In this document: positions 15,542 to 24,184 of the stretch, one piece after another
Layout of the letters: every line of letters begins with the position of its first letter
Position numbering within the stretch: the stretch's first letter is position 1
Assembly (NCBI RefSeq): GCF_023370775.1
Contig: NZ_JAMCCQ010000008.1
Span: 1 to 33,139 of the forward strand
Length of the DNA stretch: 33,139 bases
DNA from: Marivita sp. GX14005
GTDB lineage: Bacteria > Pseudomonadota > Alphaproteobacteria > Rhodobacterales > Rhodobacteraceae
Direction of reading: 5' to 3'
Position numbers and translations under genes: made by a program
Notes under the pieces: generated by a model
Seen by the model: only the letters and a program-made list of their open reading frames with translations
What the model was told of the DNA's origin: nothing
Databases searched by the model: none

Positions 15542-15602
15542 GCGACTCTGATCCTCCGAAAGGGCGACTCTGATCCTCCGCAGCTGCGACTCCGATCCGA
15601 CA
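15542..15602 (+). repeat. three iterons of the plasmid origin
   Basis: GCGACTCTGATCCTCCG at 15542 and 15564 and the variant GCGACTCCGATCCGACA at 15586 are direct repeats with exactly 22 bp from start to start, about two helical turns. They lie 130-190 bp before the RepA start and are the probable RepA binding sites for initiation and copy-number control. Confidence 0.8.
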
Positions 15603-15632
15603 CTGCGCGCCCCGAGAATCGTGGACGGCGTC

Positions 15633-15641
15633 TGTGGATAA
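15633..15641 (-). promoter_or_regulatory. DnaA box
   Basis: TGTGGATAA is the exact complement of the consensus DnaA box TTATCCACA. Its position between the iterons and repA supports a functional origin that recruits host DnaA. Confidence 0.7.
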
Positions 15642-15730
15642 CTTTAGGGTCAGCGTCACTGAAACCCCGATGAGCCGAGTCGGCAGCAGATCGACCGCGG
15701 GGGCGAGCAGAGCAGGAACAGGCGGACCTT

Positions 15731-16729
15731 ATGGCCGGGACAGGTGGGCTTTTGCCCGACAGGCACCCCACGGGTGATTTCTTCGTGTGTGACCTCTTTG
15801 GCGTGTCGCCCAAGGACGATCTGGCGAGCATGGAGCATCCGATCTTCTCGCTCAGCACCCGGCCCGATACGCGGGTGCTCAGCTATGCCCATAACGGGGT
15901 CGAGGTGCAGGTCACGCCCTCGGTCAAGGGCCGCGCGACGATCCATGACAAGGATATCCTGATCTATTGCATCAGCCAGCTTGTGGCGGCGATGAACAAG
16001 GGGCGTAGCATTGGCCGAACGCTGACGCTCAAGGCGCATGACCTGCTGGTGGCGACGAACCGCGATACCGGCGGCGACAGCTATGTGCGTCTGCGCGAGG
16101 GGTTCGAGCGGCTGGCGGGCACGCGGATCACCACCAATATCGACACCGGCGGGGTGGAGGCGACGCGGGGGTTCGGCCTCATCGAGAGCTGGGAGATCCT
16201 GCGCCGGTCGAAAGGCGGGCGGATGGTCTCCGTGACGGTGACGCTCTCGGAATGGCTCTACCGGGCGGTCTGCGCGCGGTCTGTGCTGACGCTGAGCCGC
16301 GACTATTTCCGCCTGCGCAAACCGCTGGAGCGGCGGGTCTACGAGCTCGCGCGCAAACATTGCGGGCGGCAGGCGGAATGGGCAATCTCGATCCCCACGC
16401 TGCACCTCAAGGCCGGGTCAGCTGCGCCAGTACGGGTGTTCCGGGCGGCCATTCGCAAGATGATCGCGCAGAACCATTTGCCGGATTATGCGCTGAGCGA
16501 GCGCGGGGGCGATATCCTCGTGGTCACGCGGCGGGCCAAACCGCGCCCTATGGATGCCCCGATCCTGTCGGATGAGACGTTGCAGGCGGCGAAGGCCTTG
16601 AAACCGGGGACGGATGTGCATGCGCTTCGGGCGCGCTGGCTGGCCTGGTGGGACGAGACCGGGCGCGCGCGGCTGGGCAACCCGGATCGGGCGTTCCTGG
16701 CCTGGGTGAAGACGCAGAAGGACGGGTGA
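15731..16729 (+). CDS. repA: replication initiator protein RepA
   Basis: The 332-aa protein matches the 'replication initiator protein A' (RPA) family of alphaproteobacterial plasmids: an early DFFVCDLFGVSPKDDLASMEHPIFSLS, then RATIHDKDILIYCISQL, RTLTLKAHDLLVATNR, GGDSYVRLREGFERLAGTRI, and the winged-helix-like LTLSRDYFRLRKPLERRVYELARKHCG. It should bind the upstream iterons and start replication. The TGA stop overlaps the rmlC ATG (TGATG), so the initiator and the rhamnose operon appear translationally coupled. Length and motifs are intact. Confidence 0.93.
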   Translation: MAGTGGLLPDRHPTGDFFVCDLFGVSPKDDLASMEHPIFSLSTRPDTRVLSYAHNGVEVQVTPSVKGRATIHDKDILIYCISQLVAAMNKGRSIGRTLTLKAHDLLVATNRDTGGDSYVRLREGFERLAGTRITTNIDTGGVEATRGFGLIESWEILRRSKGGRMVSVTVTLSEWLYRAVCARSVLTLSRDYFRLRKPLERRVYELARKHCGRQAEWAISIPTLHLKAGSAAPVRVFRAAIRKMIAQNHLPDYALSERGGDILVVTRRAKPRPMDAPILSDETLQAAKALKPGTDVHALRARWLAWWDETGRARLGNPDRAFLAWVKTQKDG

Positions 16730-17292
16730 TGTTGCAGGTTGAGACAACCGCGCTTGAAGGGCTGCTGATCCTGACGCCGCGCCGTTTTGGCGATGCGCGC
16801 GGGTTTTTCGCGGAAACCTGGAACAAGGCACGGTTTGCCGAGGTGACAGGGGTGACGGCGGAATTCGTGCAGGACAACCATTCGCTGTCGGCCGAAACGG
16901 GCACCATCCGCGGGCTGCATTACCAGGCGCCCCCGCACGCACAGGGCAAGCTGGTGCGCTGCGGGCGCGGGGCGCTCTGGGATGTGGCGGTCGATATAAG
17001 GCGCGGCTCGCCGACCTATGGTCAGTGGGTGGGTGTCGATCTGACGGCCGAGAACGGGCGACAGCTTTGGCTGCCTGAAGGCTTTGCGCACGGGTTTGTC
17101 ACCCGCGCGCCCGAGACCGAGATCGTCTATAAGTGCACCGGCTATTACGCGCCCGAGGCCGAAGGCGCGGTGCGTTGGGACAGCGCGGGCATCGACTGGG
17201 GCCTGACCGGGGAGCCGATCCTGTCGGACAAGGATGCGGCGGCCCCGGCCTTGGCCGATCTGGACAGCCCGTTTGAATGGAGCGCGCCATGA
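16729..17292 (+). CDS. rmlC: dTDP-4-dehydrorhamnose 3,5-epimerase
   Basis: This 187-aa cupin enzyme has RmlC landmarks: [40 protein letters not shown] (the active-site His is in RGLHYQ), [36 protein letters not shown] and [18 protein letters not shown]. It converts dTDP-4-keto-6-deoxyglucose to the L-lyxo isomer. The start overlaps the repA stop by one base and the stop overlaps the rmlB start (ATGA). The operon order is C-B-D-A. Confidence 0.95.
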   Translation: MLQVETTALEGLLILTPRRFGDARGFFAETWNKARFAEVTGVTAEFVQDNHSLSAETGTIRGLHYQAPPHAQGKLVRCGRGALWDVAVDIRRGSPTYGQWVGVDLTAENGRQLWLPEGFAHGFVTRAPETEIVYKCTGYYAPEAEGAVRWDSAGIDWGLTGEPILSDKDAAAPALADLDSPFEWSAP

Positions 17293-18329
17293 AACTGCTG
17301 GTGACAGGCGGCGCGGGGTTCATCGGCTCTGCCGTGGTGCGGCAGGCAGTGGGGCAGGGGCACGCAGTGGTGAACCTCGATGCGCTGACCTATGCGGCCT
17401 GTCTGGAGAATGTGGCGCCTGTGGCCGATAATCCGCGCTATCGTTTCGTTGAGGGCGATATCCGCGACAGCGCTTTGCTAGAGACTGTTTTTGCCAAGCA
17501 TCAACCCGACGCGGTGATGCATCTTGCCGCTGAATCCCATGTGGACCGTTCCATCGACGGCCCCGGCGCGTTTATCGACACCAACGTGATCGGCACCTAT
17601 ACGCTGCTGCAGGCCGCGCGCGGCTATTGGGAGGCGCAGGGAAGGCCCGAGGCGTTCCGCTTTCACCATATCTCGACCGATGAGGTGTTCGGTTCTTTGG
17701 GGGCGACAGGCCAGTTCACCGAAGAGACGCCCTACGATCCGCGCTCGCCCTATTCGGCTTCCAAGGCGGCCTCGGATCATCTGGTGCGGGCGTGGTGGCA
17801 CACTTACGGCTTGCCGGTGGTGCTGAGCAATTGCTCGAACAATTACGGTCCCTATCACTTCCCCGAAAAGCTGGTGCCCGTCGTGATCCTGAACGCTTTG
17901 GCCGGTAATCCCATCCCGGTCTATGGCAAGGGCGAGAACGTGCGCGACTGGCTTTATGTCGAGGACCATGCCGAGGCGCTTTTGACGGTGGTGTCGAAAG
18001 GGCAGGTGGGCCGCTCCTACACTATCGGCGGCGAGAACGAGGCGCGCAACATCGACCTGATCGCAATGATCTGCGCGCTGATGAACGAGATGGTGCCGGG
18101 CGGCGCGCCGCATGAGCGGCTCATCACCTTTGTGGAGGACCGCCCCGGGCATGATCTGCGCTACGCGATCGATCCCAGGCGGATGCGCGATGAATTGGGC
18201 TGGCGGCCGTCTGTGACGCTGGAAGAGGGTCTGCGCAAGACCGTGCGCTGGTATCTCGACAACCGCGCCTGGTGGCAGGCCTTGCAGGGGCGCGACGGGG
18301 TTGGGCAGCGATTGGGAACGCAAGCATGA
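17289..18329 (+). CDS. rmlB: dTDP-glucose 4,6-dehydratase
   Basis: This 346-aa extended short-chain dehydrogenase has the N-terminal NAD site [13 protein letters not shown], the [12 protein letters not shown] segment, [16 protein letters not shown], the catalytic [11 protein letters not shown] (Thr-Asp-Glu) and [12 protein letters not shown] (Tyr-x3-Lys). [17 protein letters not shown] is highly typical of RmlB. It converts dTDP-glucose to dTDP-4-keto-6-deoxyglucose. The length is normal. Confidence 0.96.
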   Translation: MKLLVTGGAGFIGSAVVRQAVGQGHAVVNLDALTYAACLENVAPVADNPRYRFVEGDIRDSALLETVFAKHQPDAVMHLAAESHVDRSIDGPGAFIDTNVIGTYTLLQAARGYWEAQGRPEAFRFHHISTDEVFGSLGATGQFTEETPYDPRSPYSASKAASDHLVRAWWHTYGLPVVLSNCSNNYGPYHFPEKLVPVVILNALAGNPIPVYGKGENVRDWLYVEDHAEALLTVVSKGQVGRSYTIGGENEARNIDLIAMICALMNEMVPGGAPHERLITFVEDRPGHDLRYAIDPRRMRDELGWRPSVTLEEGLRKTVRWYLDNRAWWQALQGRDGVGQRLGTQA

Positions 18330-18335
18330 TCCTGC

Positions 18336-18386
18336 TTTCTTCTTGCCATAAATATCCCGGGGAGCGCGAGGGGCTGGCCCCTCGCT
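18336..18386 (+). repeat. gene-end element with strong hairpin between rmlB and rmlD
   Basis: CTTTCTTCTTGCCATAAATA, then TCCCGGGG, is followed by a perfect stem GCGAGGGG-CTGG-CCCCTCGC (18366-18385). It lies in the only gap of the rml operon (70 bp). It may attenuate transcription or stabilise the upstream mRNA; no T-tract follows, so a simple intrinsic terminator is less likely. Confidence 0.5.
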
Positions 18387-18399
18387 GCCGACAACAGCC

Positions 18400-19245
18400 A
18401 TGATCCTCGTCTTCGGAAAAACCGGGCAGGTCGCCACCGAACTCCAGCGGCAAGGGGATGTCACCGCCCTGGGCCGCGACCGGGCCGACCTGTCGGACCC
18501 GCAAGCCTGCGCGGCGATCATCGCGGAGCTGAAACCGGCCGTTGTCATCAACGCCGCCGCCTACACGGCCGTCGACAAGGCCGAGGACGAAGAGGCCATT
18601 GCCCGGACCATCAACGCCGAAAGCCCCGGCGCGATGGCCGGCGCCTGCGCGCATCTGGACATCCCCTTCCTGCACATCTCGACCGACTATGTCTTCGACG
18701 GGTCCGGCCCCCGCGCCTGGACGGAAACAGACCCTGCCCAACCGCAAAACGCCTATGGCCGCACCAAGCTGGCGGGCGAAGAGGCGATCCGCGGCACAGG
18801 CGCGCGGCATATCATCCTGCGCACCGCCTGGGTGTTTTCCGCCCATGGCGCGAATTTCGTCAAGACCATGCTGCGGCTCAGTGAAAGCCGCGATGCGCTG
18901 CGCGTCGTCGAGGACCAGATCGGCGGGCCGACCCCGGCGGCGGATGTCGCCGCCACGCTGCTGACGCTGGCGGGTGCCGTGCGGAACGGTGCGGATGGTG
19001 GCACCTATCACTACGCAGGCACCCCCCACACAAGTTGGGCCGGCTTCGCCCGCGAGATCTTCGCGCAGGCGGGGCGCGATGTGACCGTCACCGGCATCCC
19101 CTCCGCCGGCTATCCGACCCCTGCGCAACGCCCGCTCAATTCCCGGCTCGATTGCGCCAGGCTGGCGTCGGATTTCGGGATCGGACCTGCCGACTGGACC
19201 GCGGGACTGGCCGCCGTATTGAAGGATCTCGGGTATGACACGTAA
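18400..19245 (+). CDS. rmlD: dTDP-4-dehydrorhamnose reductase
   Basis: This 281-aa reductase has the N-terminal cofactor loop MILVFGKTGQVATELQ, VINAAAYTAVDKAEDE, HISTDYVFDGSGP, YGRTKLAGEEAI with the catalytic Tyr-Lys pair, and RTAWVFSAHGANFVKTML, all RmlD signatures. It performs the last step to dTDP-L-rhamnose. The stop overlaps the rmlA start by 11 bp. Confidence 0.95.
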   Translation: MILVFGKTGQVATELQRQGDVTALGRDRADLSDPQACAAIIAELKPAVVINAAAYTAVDKAEDEEAIARTINAESPGAMAGACAHLDIPFLHISTDYVFDGSGPRAWTETDPAQPQNAYGRTKLAGEEAIRGTGARHIILRTAWVFSAHGANFVKTMLRLSESRDALRVVEDQIGGPTPAADVAATLLTLAGAVRNGADGGTYHYAGTPHTSWAGFAREIFAQAGRDVTVTGIPSAGYPTPAQRPLNSRLDCARLASDFGIGPADWTAGLAAVLKDLGYDT

Positions 19246-20143
19246 GGGCATCATCCTCGCCGGCGGCTCCGGCACGCGGCTCTACCCGATCACCATGGGG
19301 CTGAGCAAACAGCTGCTGCCGCTCTATGACAAGCCGATGATCTACTACCCGCTCTCGGTGCTGATGCTGGCCGGCATCCGCGAGATCGCAATCATCACCA
19401 CGCCGCAGGATCAGGCCCAGTTCCAGCGCCTGATGGGGGACGGCGCGCAATGGGGTCTGTCCTTCACCTGGATCGAGCAACCCTCGCCCGACGGGCTGGC
19501 GCAGGCCTATCTTCTGGCCGAGGATTTCCTCGCGGGCAGCCCCTCCGCCATGGTGCTGGGCGACAATATCTTCTTCGGCCACGGCCTGCCGGAGGTTCTG
19601 GCCAATGCGGATGCCACGAGCACCGGCGGCACCGTCTTCGGCTACCGGGTGGCCGATCCCGAACGCTATGGCGTGGTGGAGTTCGGCGAGGGCGGCACGG
19701 TCCGCCGGATCATCGAGAAACCGGCCAGGGCGCCTTCGCCCTACGCGGTGACGGGGCTTTACTTCCTCGACGGCACCGCGCCGGCGCGCGCGGCCAAGGT
19801 CACGCCCTCGGCGCGCGGCGAGCTGGAAATCACCGCGCTCCTGGAAAGCTATCTTGCCGATGGCGCGCTGCATGTCGAACTGATGGGACGCGGCTATGCC
19901 TGGCTCGACACCGGCACGCATGGCTCGCTTCTCGATGCGGGGAACTTCGTGCGCACGCTCAGCGAAAGGCAGGGCCAGCAGATCGGCAGCCCCGACGAGA
20001 TCGCCTTTGCCCAAGGCTGGATCGACGCGGATGCGCTGCGCGACCGCGCCGCGATGTTCGGCAAGAACGGCTATGGCGCCTATCTGCTGGGGCTACTGGA
20101 CGAGGGATCATGGCATCCCTCTCCCTACCGCCCTCCACCCTGA
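19235..20143 (+). CDS. rmlA: glucose-1-phosphate thymidylyltransferase
   Basis: This 302-aa nucleotidyltransferase has GIILAGGSGTRLYPITMGLS with the catalytic Arg, KQLLPLYDKPMIYYPLS, SPDGLAQAYLLAEDFL, LGDNIFFGHGL and IIEKPARAPSPYAVTGLYF. It makes dTDP-glucose and is usually feedback-inhibited by dTDP-rhamnose. It is the last gene of the rml operon; the 303-bp gap that follows separates it from the convergent DUF2793 gene. Confidence 0.96.
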   Translation: MTRKGIILAGGSGTRLYPITMGLSKQLLPLYDKPMIYYPLSVLMLAGIREIAIITTPQDQAQFQRLMGDGAQWGLSFTWIEQPSPDGLAQAYLLAEDFLAGSPSAMVLGDNIFFGHGLPEVLANADATSTGGTVFGYRVADPERYGVVEFGEGGTVRRIIEKPARAPSPYAVTGLYFLDGTAPARAAKVTPSARGELEITALLESYLADGALHVELMGRGYAWLDTGTHGSLLDAGNFVRTLSERQGQQIGSPDEIAFAQGWIDADALRDRAAMFGKNGYGAYLLGLLDEGSWHPSPYRPPP

Positions 20144-20446
20144 GGCGATTCGGATAAGGAAAGGTTGAACTGGGGTAGCTCGCTTCGAGAGTGAAAGCCT
20201 CCAGGCAAGGAAGGTTCGGCTTTGATGCGTTGGATTGTCGTGACCTTGCTTGTTTGGCTTGGCGGGCCCGAGCCGCGCGAGCGCCGTCACGCCGGAAGGC
20301 GCTCTTCCCTCTGAGCCCCTCGCTTTATCCCTGCCAAACCCGGAGAGCCTTCACACCGAAGGGCGGATATTGATAAAGCGCCGCCCCGATGGGGCGTGAC
20401 GGCGCTCGCGCGGCGGCCTTCGGCCTTGGTTCCGCGCGGAACCCGC
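20144..20446. other. gene-free convergent gap with a 22-bp inverted repeat
   Basis: No plausible gene is seen between the rmlA stop and the DUF2793 stop. A perfect 22-bp inverted repeat has its left arm at 20272-20293 (GCCGCGCGAGCGCC then GTCACGCC) and its right arm at 20393-20414. Several smaller hairpins lie between and after the arms (GCCCC/GGGGC; GGCCTTCGGCC; TTCCGCGCGGAA). This could be a bidirectional terminator or the relic of a small mobile element; I recognise no terminal repeats of a known insertion sequence. Confidence 0.5.
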
Positions 20447-21526
20447 TCACACCCACCGCCCGATCGCGCACAGCCGCAGCGTCAGACCGCCGGGAATCGC
20501 GATCAGCGCGGTCGCCTTCAGCCCGGTGGACAGCCCCCCATGCGGCGCGAAACAGGGCCAGGCGCCGGTATTGCCGCTCTCGCCGGTCAGGATCGGCGGG
20601 CGGCCGGGGGCGAAACCGGCCGGGAAGGTCCAGGCCAGGTGCCCGCTCTGGAAAAGCGCACCGGCGGGCGTGTCGATCGCGCCGGTGGCGATGCCGGGGC
20701 TGGTGCAGATCTGCGTGCCGTCGGCAAAGCGGACATAGTCGCCATTGGCATTGCTGCCCCGCTCGATCACCGCGCCGGTGGGCATGCCGCCCGCATCCTG
20801 CGAAACCGGCCCCAGCAGCGTGCCCTTGAGATAACCGTCGCCCGCCCGCATCAGCTTGGCCGGGTCGGGATCGTCCGGCCCGTCGCTCACCGCCGCCCCG
20901 CTGGCCGCGCCGCTGGCAGGATCGAAGCGCAGCGCGGTGGTCCAGGCGCTGCCATCGCTGACCTTGATCGAGAACGCATCCTCGCCCGCCAGCCCCATCT
21001 CGGCATATCCCGTCCAATCCGACTGGAAGAGCAGGCTGGCGGTGTCGCCCGTGCCCGCCTTGTTCAGCTTGAGCCGGTGGCCCGCGCCCTCATGGCTCAG
21101 CACCGTGCCGGGGGCGGCCACCGCCAGCCGCGCCTCCGCGTCGGGCGGGGTGCCGAGGCCCAGCCGGTCGGGCAGGGCGGTCGCTCCCGCCGCGCCCTGC
21201 CAGGCGCCGCTTTGCCAGACCGCCTCCGCGCCCTCATCCTCGATCCAGGCGCGCCAGCCGGGATTGGGCGGAAAGAAAATCCACCCGCCGTTTTCCGCCA
21301 GCGCGACGGCGTGATCCTGACCGGCCCAGGCCCCTGTCGCCCCGCCTGCCACGATGAAGCGCGCGCCCGGCGCGGCGCTCTCGGGCGCTTCGGTCAGGCT
21401 GCGGCTTTGCACCGACAGCTGCACCAGCGCATCGAGGCTGCGCAGCGCCTCGTTATGGGTGACGTGTTTTTGCGCCTGCGACGGCTGGATATAGGGCAGG
21501 GTCAGGATCGGAGTGGTCTGGGACAT
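20447..21526 (-). CDS. DUF2793 protein with phage-tail-fibre-like C terminus
   Basis: This 359-aa protein is started at ATG 21526, with GAAAGG eight bases upstream; a GTG two codons earlier is less likely. The first 120 residues match DUF2793: LTLPYIQPSQAQKHVTHNEALRSLDALVQL, then PGARFIVAGGATGAWAGQD and GGWIFFPPNPGWRAWIEDE. DUF2793 is found in proteins of phage or gene-transfer-agent-like origin. The C terminus (HLAWTFPAGFAPGRPPILTG to the end) resembles the tip region of tail fibres. There is no signal peptide. The role in a glycan locus is unknown; glycan binding is conceivable. It is divergent from the 814-aa GT gene. Confidence 0.82.
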   Translation of the reverse strand: MSQTTPILTLPYIQPSQAQKHVTHNEALRSLDALVQLSVQSRSLTEAPESAAPGARFIVAGGATGAWAGQDHAVALAENGGWIFFPPNPGWRAWIEDEGAEAVWQSGAWQGAAGATALPDRLGLGTPPDAEARLAVAAPGTVLSHEGAGHRLKLNKAGTGDTASLLFQSDWTGYAEMGLAGEDAFSIKVSDGSAWTTALRFDPASGAASGAAVSDGPDDPDPAKLMRAGDGYLKGTLLGPVSQDAGGMPTGAVIERGSNANGDYVRFADGTQICTSPGIATGAIDTPAGALFQSGHLAWTFPAGFAPGRPPILTGESGNTGAWPCFAPHGGLSTGLKATALIAIPGGLTLRLCAIGRWV

Positions 21527-21671
21527 GCGCACGGCCTTTCATGAGGTGGTTTGGCCGGACGCTAGGGGCGCATTGGTAAAGGCGCTCTAAGCGTAGCGTG
21601 CGTTGCGCATCTGGCGCGGGGGGATTCGAGTATTTGGAAAGAGAAGACGCCGGGGATCTTTCCAGGGCGTT

Positions 21672-21686
21672 TTAACACTTTGTTAA
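21672..21686 (+). promoter_or_regulatory. CtrA-like box (TTAA-N7-TTAA) upstream of the 814-aa GT gene
   Basis: TTAACACTTTGTTAA is a perfect TTAA-N7-TTAA match and ends 53 bases before the GTG start at 21740. A TATTCT sequence at 21713 could be a -10 element. CtrA binding is inferred. Confidence 0.6.
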
Positions 21687-21739
21687 ACGGCGGCGCTTAG
21701 CAGGGAGGGGCGTATTCTCAGGACCGGATCCTTGCCCTC

Positions 21740-24184
21740 GTGACGAGAGTTTTCACCATTCTGGCCAAATTGCTGCGGCGGCTTTCGGGGCTGCGCGATC
21801 ATGTCGATGGGGTGCAGGACGGCGCAATTCACGGCTGGGCCTTGCCAAGGCCGGGGGCCGGGCCGGTGCCGGTGGCGCTTTATGACGGGCGTGTGCGGCT
21901 GGGCGAGGGGCTGGCCTGCCGGTTCCGCGCCGATCTGCGCGATGCGGGGCTGGCGGGGGGCGCTTGCGGGTTTTCCCTGCCCCTGCCGCCGGAGGGCGGG
22001 GTGCTGCGCATCTGCCGGCTCGACGGCCCGCGCCCGGTGGAGATCGGGCGGCTGCGGTTGGGCAGCGCCCCACGCGTGCGGGCGCGTGCGCCGCGTGCAG
22101 GCACGCTGACCGAGGCGCTGGGGCCGGGGATCGCCGCCCTGCGTAGCGCGCCGATAGCGGCGCCGGATGCGCCCGCTCCGCTCACACGCCGGCAGGCGCT
22201 GCTCTTCGAGCCCACCGACCCGGCCAGCAGCCTGCCCCTGCCGGATCCGCTTTGCGCCTACATGGCCTATGCCCGCCCGCGCTACCGGCTGGAGGGGGAG
22301 TTCGATTGGGACCGCGCGCCCGAGGAGGCCGCGCATTTCCTGAACTGGATGCTCACCGCCTATGCGCCGATGCGCGCGCCGCTGAAAGTGCCGCTTTCGA
22401 GCCGCGCGATCCAGTGGCTCAACGCGCCCGTGACCTTGCCGGGCCAGCGCGCGCGGCTCAGCCGGGCGACCTGGGGCGCGCTGACGGGCGCGGCGCATCT
22501 GCGCGAGGGGATGGATTTCGCCGATCCCGACTGGCTGGAGCGGATCACCTATTGGTGGGCCGTGCATCATGCCCCCGCCATCGGCGGCGAGGATTGTCTT
22601 GTGCCGGATGCCTATGCCGCCCGTCTTTCGGGCTTGCCCGAGGGGCAAAACGGCCTCTTTCCGCTCTCGCGATACATGCTGCGCTGGATGGCGGAGATCC
22701 CGGCGCTGGCCGTGCTCGATCCGGCCAGCCCGGAGGACCGGCGCCAGATCACCCTGGCCGCGATGCTCCGCGCGGCCGAGCGGCCGGACACGCTGCGCTA
22801 CCTGCCGCGCGCCAGTGTCGAGACGCTCTTGCAGGAGGATGCGCATGGCCAGACGCCCTTTGGTGCCTTTCTCAACACGCTGGACGGGCGCACCGGCCCG
22901 CTCGCCCGCGCGGAATATGCCGCCGTTCTGAAAGGGCGCGGCTATGACATGGAGGCGCGCCGCTTCACAACGCGCACGGCGCAAGGCCACCGTCTGCACG
23001 CCGCCGCCCTGCCGGCGCCTGCGCTGCATGGCGGGCCGCGCATCGATGTGCAGGTGATCGGCCCGGTGGCCAAGGCAAGCGGGCTGGGGCAGGCGACGCG
23101 CGCCTCGGTGGCGGCGCTCAAGGCGGCGGGGATCGCGCCGCAAGTGGTGAATTTCGATCTCGACAACCCGGCGCCAAACCTGAAAACCCCTTGCATAGAG
23201 CCGCAATCCGCCCGCGCCGCGCGGTTCAGCCTGCTGCATCTCAACGCCGAGTCCATCCCGCTGCTCACCGCCTATGCGCCCGACATCACGAATGGCTCCC
23301 ATACCGCCGCCTATATGTTCTGGGAACTGACCAAGCCTGCCGCCTGTCATGCGCTGGCGCTGCGGATGGTGGACGAGATCTGGGCCGCCTCCGAACATGG
23401 CCGTGCGATCTATGCGGGCGCCTTCGACGGACCGGTGCAGGTGATGGGGCTCGCCAATGAGGTGGCCCCGCAAGCCGACAGGCTGGCCGCGCGCGCCGCG
23501 CTGGTGGCACGCGGCGGGTTCGATCCGGGCGCGTTCCTTTGTATGGCGAGTTTCGACAGTTTCTCCTTCGTGCAGCGCAAGAACCCGCTGGCGCTGATCC
23601 GCGCCTTTGCCGAGGCGTTCCCTGAGGGCGGCGCGCAGCTGCTGCTCAAGACGCAGAACCGCACCCGCGTCAGCGATCCGGCACAGATCGCCGTCTGGGC
23701 CGAGATCGACGCCGCGACCAGGGGCGATCCGCGCTTCCGCATCCTTGATGAGACCCTGCCCCATGCCGATCTGCTCACCCTCACCGCCGGGGCCGATGCC
23801 TATCTGTCGCTGCACCGGTCCGAGGGCTGGGGCTTCGGCATGATCGAAGCGATGGCCTTGGGCGTGCCGGTGCTGGCGACGGGCATTTCCGGCAACCTGG
23901 CCTATTGCGACAACGCCACCGCCTTTCTGGTGCCGGCCAGGGAAGTCGCGCCCGCGCCGTCCGATTACATCTTCACCCCCGAAGGCGGGCTTTGGGGCGC
24001 GCCGGATCACGGTGCCGCCGTATGGGCCTTGCGGCAGATGCAGGCCAATCCGGCTCTGCGCGCCCGCAAGGCGCAAGCGGCGCAGGCGCGGGTCTTGCAG
24101 GACTTCTCGCCGGAGGCGGTCGGCGCACGCTACGCCGCGCGGATCGAGGCGGTGCTGGGACAGAACAAGGAACAGGCGGCATGA
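21740..24184 (+). CDS. 814-aa glycosyltransferase (C-terminal GT4 domain)
   Basis: The protein starts with GTG 21740 and has three parts. Residues 1-120 contain HVDGVQDGAIHGWALP, a small beta-rich module often found at the front of such proteins. Residues about 150-420 are a mainly helical region (FLNWMLTAYAPMRAPLKVPLS) that I do not recognise. Residues about 433-805 form a GT-B transferase with VIGPVAKASGLGQATRASVAAL, AAYMFWELTKP, DEIWAASEHGRAIY and the donor site LSLHRSEGWGFGMIEAMALGVPVLATGISGN. It probably transfers a sugar to the surface polysaccharide. The stop overlaps the sulfotransferase start (ATGA). Confidence 0.88.
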   Translation: MTRVFTILAKLLRRLSGLRDHVDGVQDGAIHGWALPRPGAGPVPVALYDGRVRLGEGLACRFRADLRDAGLAGGACGFSLPLPPEGGVLRICRLDGPRPVEIGRLRLGSAPRVRARAPRAGTLTEALGPGIAALRSAPIAAPDAPAPLTRRQALLFEPTDPASSLPLPDPLCAYMAYARPRYRLEGEFDWDRAPEEAAHFLNWMLTAYAPMRAPLKVPLSSRAIQWLNAPVTLPGQRARLSRATWGALTGAAHLREGMDFADPDWLERITYWWAVHHAPAIGGEDCLVPDAYAARLSGLPEGQNGLFPLSRYMLRWMAEIPALAVLDPASPEDRRQITLAAMLRAAERPDTLRYLPRASVETLLQEDAHGQTPFGAFLNTLDGRTGPLARAEYAAVLKGRGYDMEARRFTTRTAQGHRLHAAALPAPALHGGPRIDVQVIGPVAKASGLGQATRASVAALKAAGIAPQVVNFDLDNPAPNLKTPCIEPQSARAARFSLLHLNAESIPLLTAYAPDITNGSHTAAYMFWELTKPAACHALALRMVDEIWAASEHGRAIYAGAFDGPVQVMGLANEVAPQADRLAARAALVARGGFDPGAFLCMASFDSFSFVQRKNPLALIRAFAEAFPEGGAQLLLKTQNRTRVSDPAQIAVWAEIDAATRGDPRFRILDETLPHADLLTLTAGADAYLSLHRSEGWGFGMIEAMALGVPVLATGISGNLAYCDNATAFLVPAREVAPAPSDYIFTPEGGLWGAPDHGAAVWALRQMQANPALRARKAQAAQARVLQDFSPEAVGARYAARIEAVLGQNKEQAA

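Larger units (their letters stand above)
15315..15730. other. replication origin region between parA and repA
   Basis: This stretch between divergent parA and repA has no gene. Positions of about 15340-15530 are markedly AT-richer than the rest of the window (runs such as AAATAAAAAAAG at 15511). Three iterons follow at 15542-15602, then a consensus DnaA box at 15633. The order of AT-rich DNA, iterons, DnaA box and initiator gene fits an iteron-regulated oriV. Confidence 0.7.

Noticed and set aside
15542-15602. The 22-bp-spaced repeats as a CRISPR fragment
   Set aside because: The repeats are 17 bp with only about 5 bp between them and sit before repA beside a DnaA box, which fits iterons.
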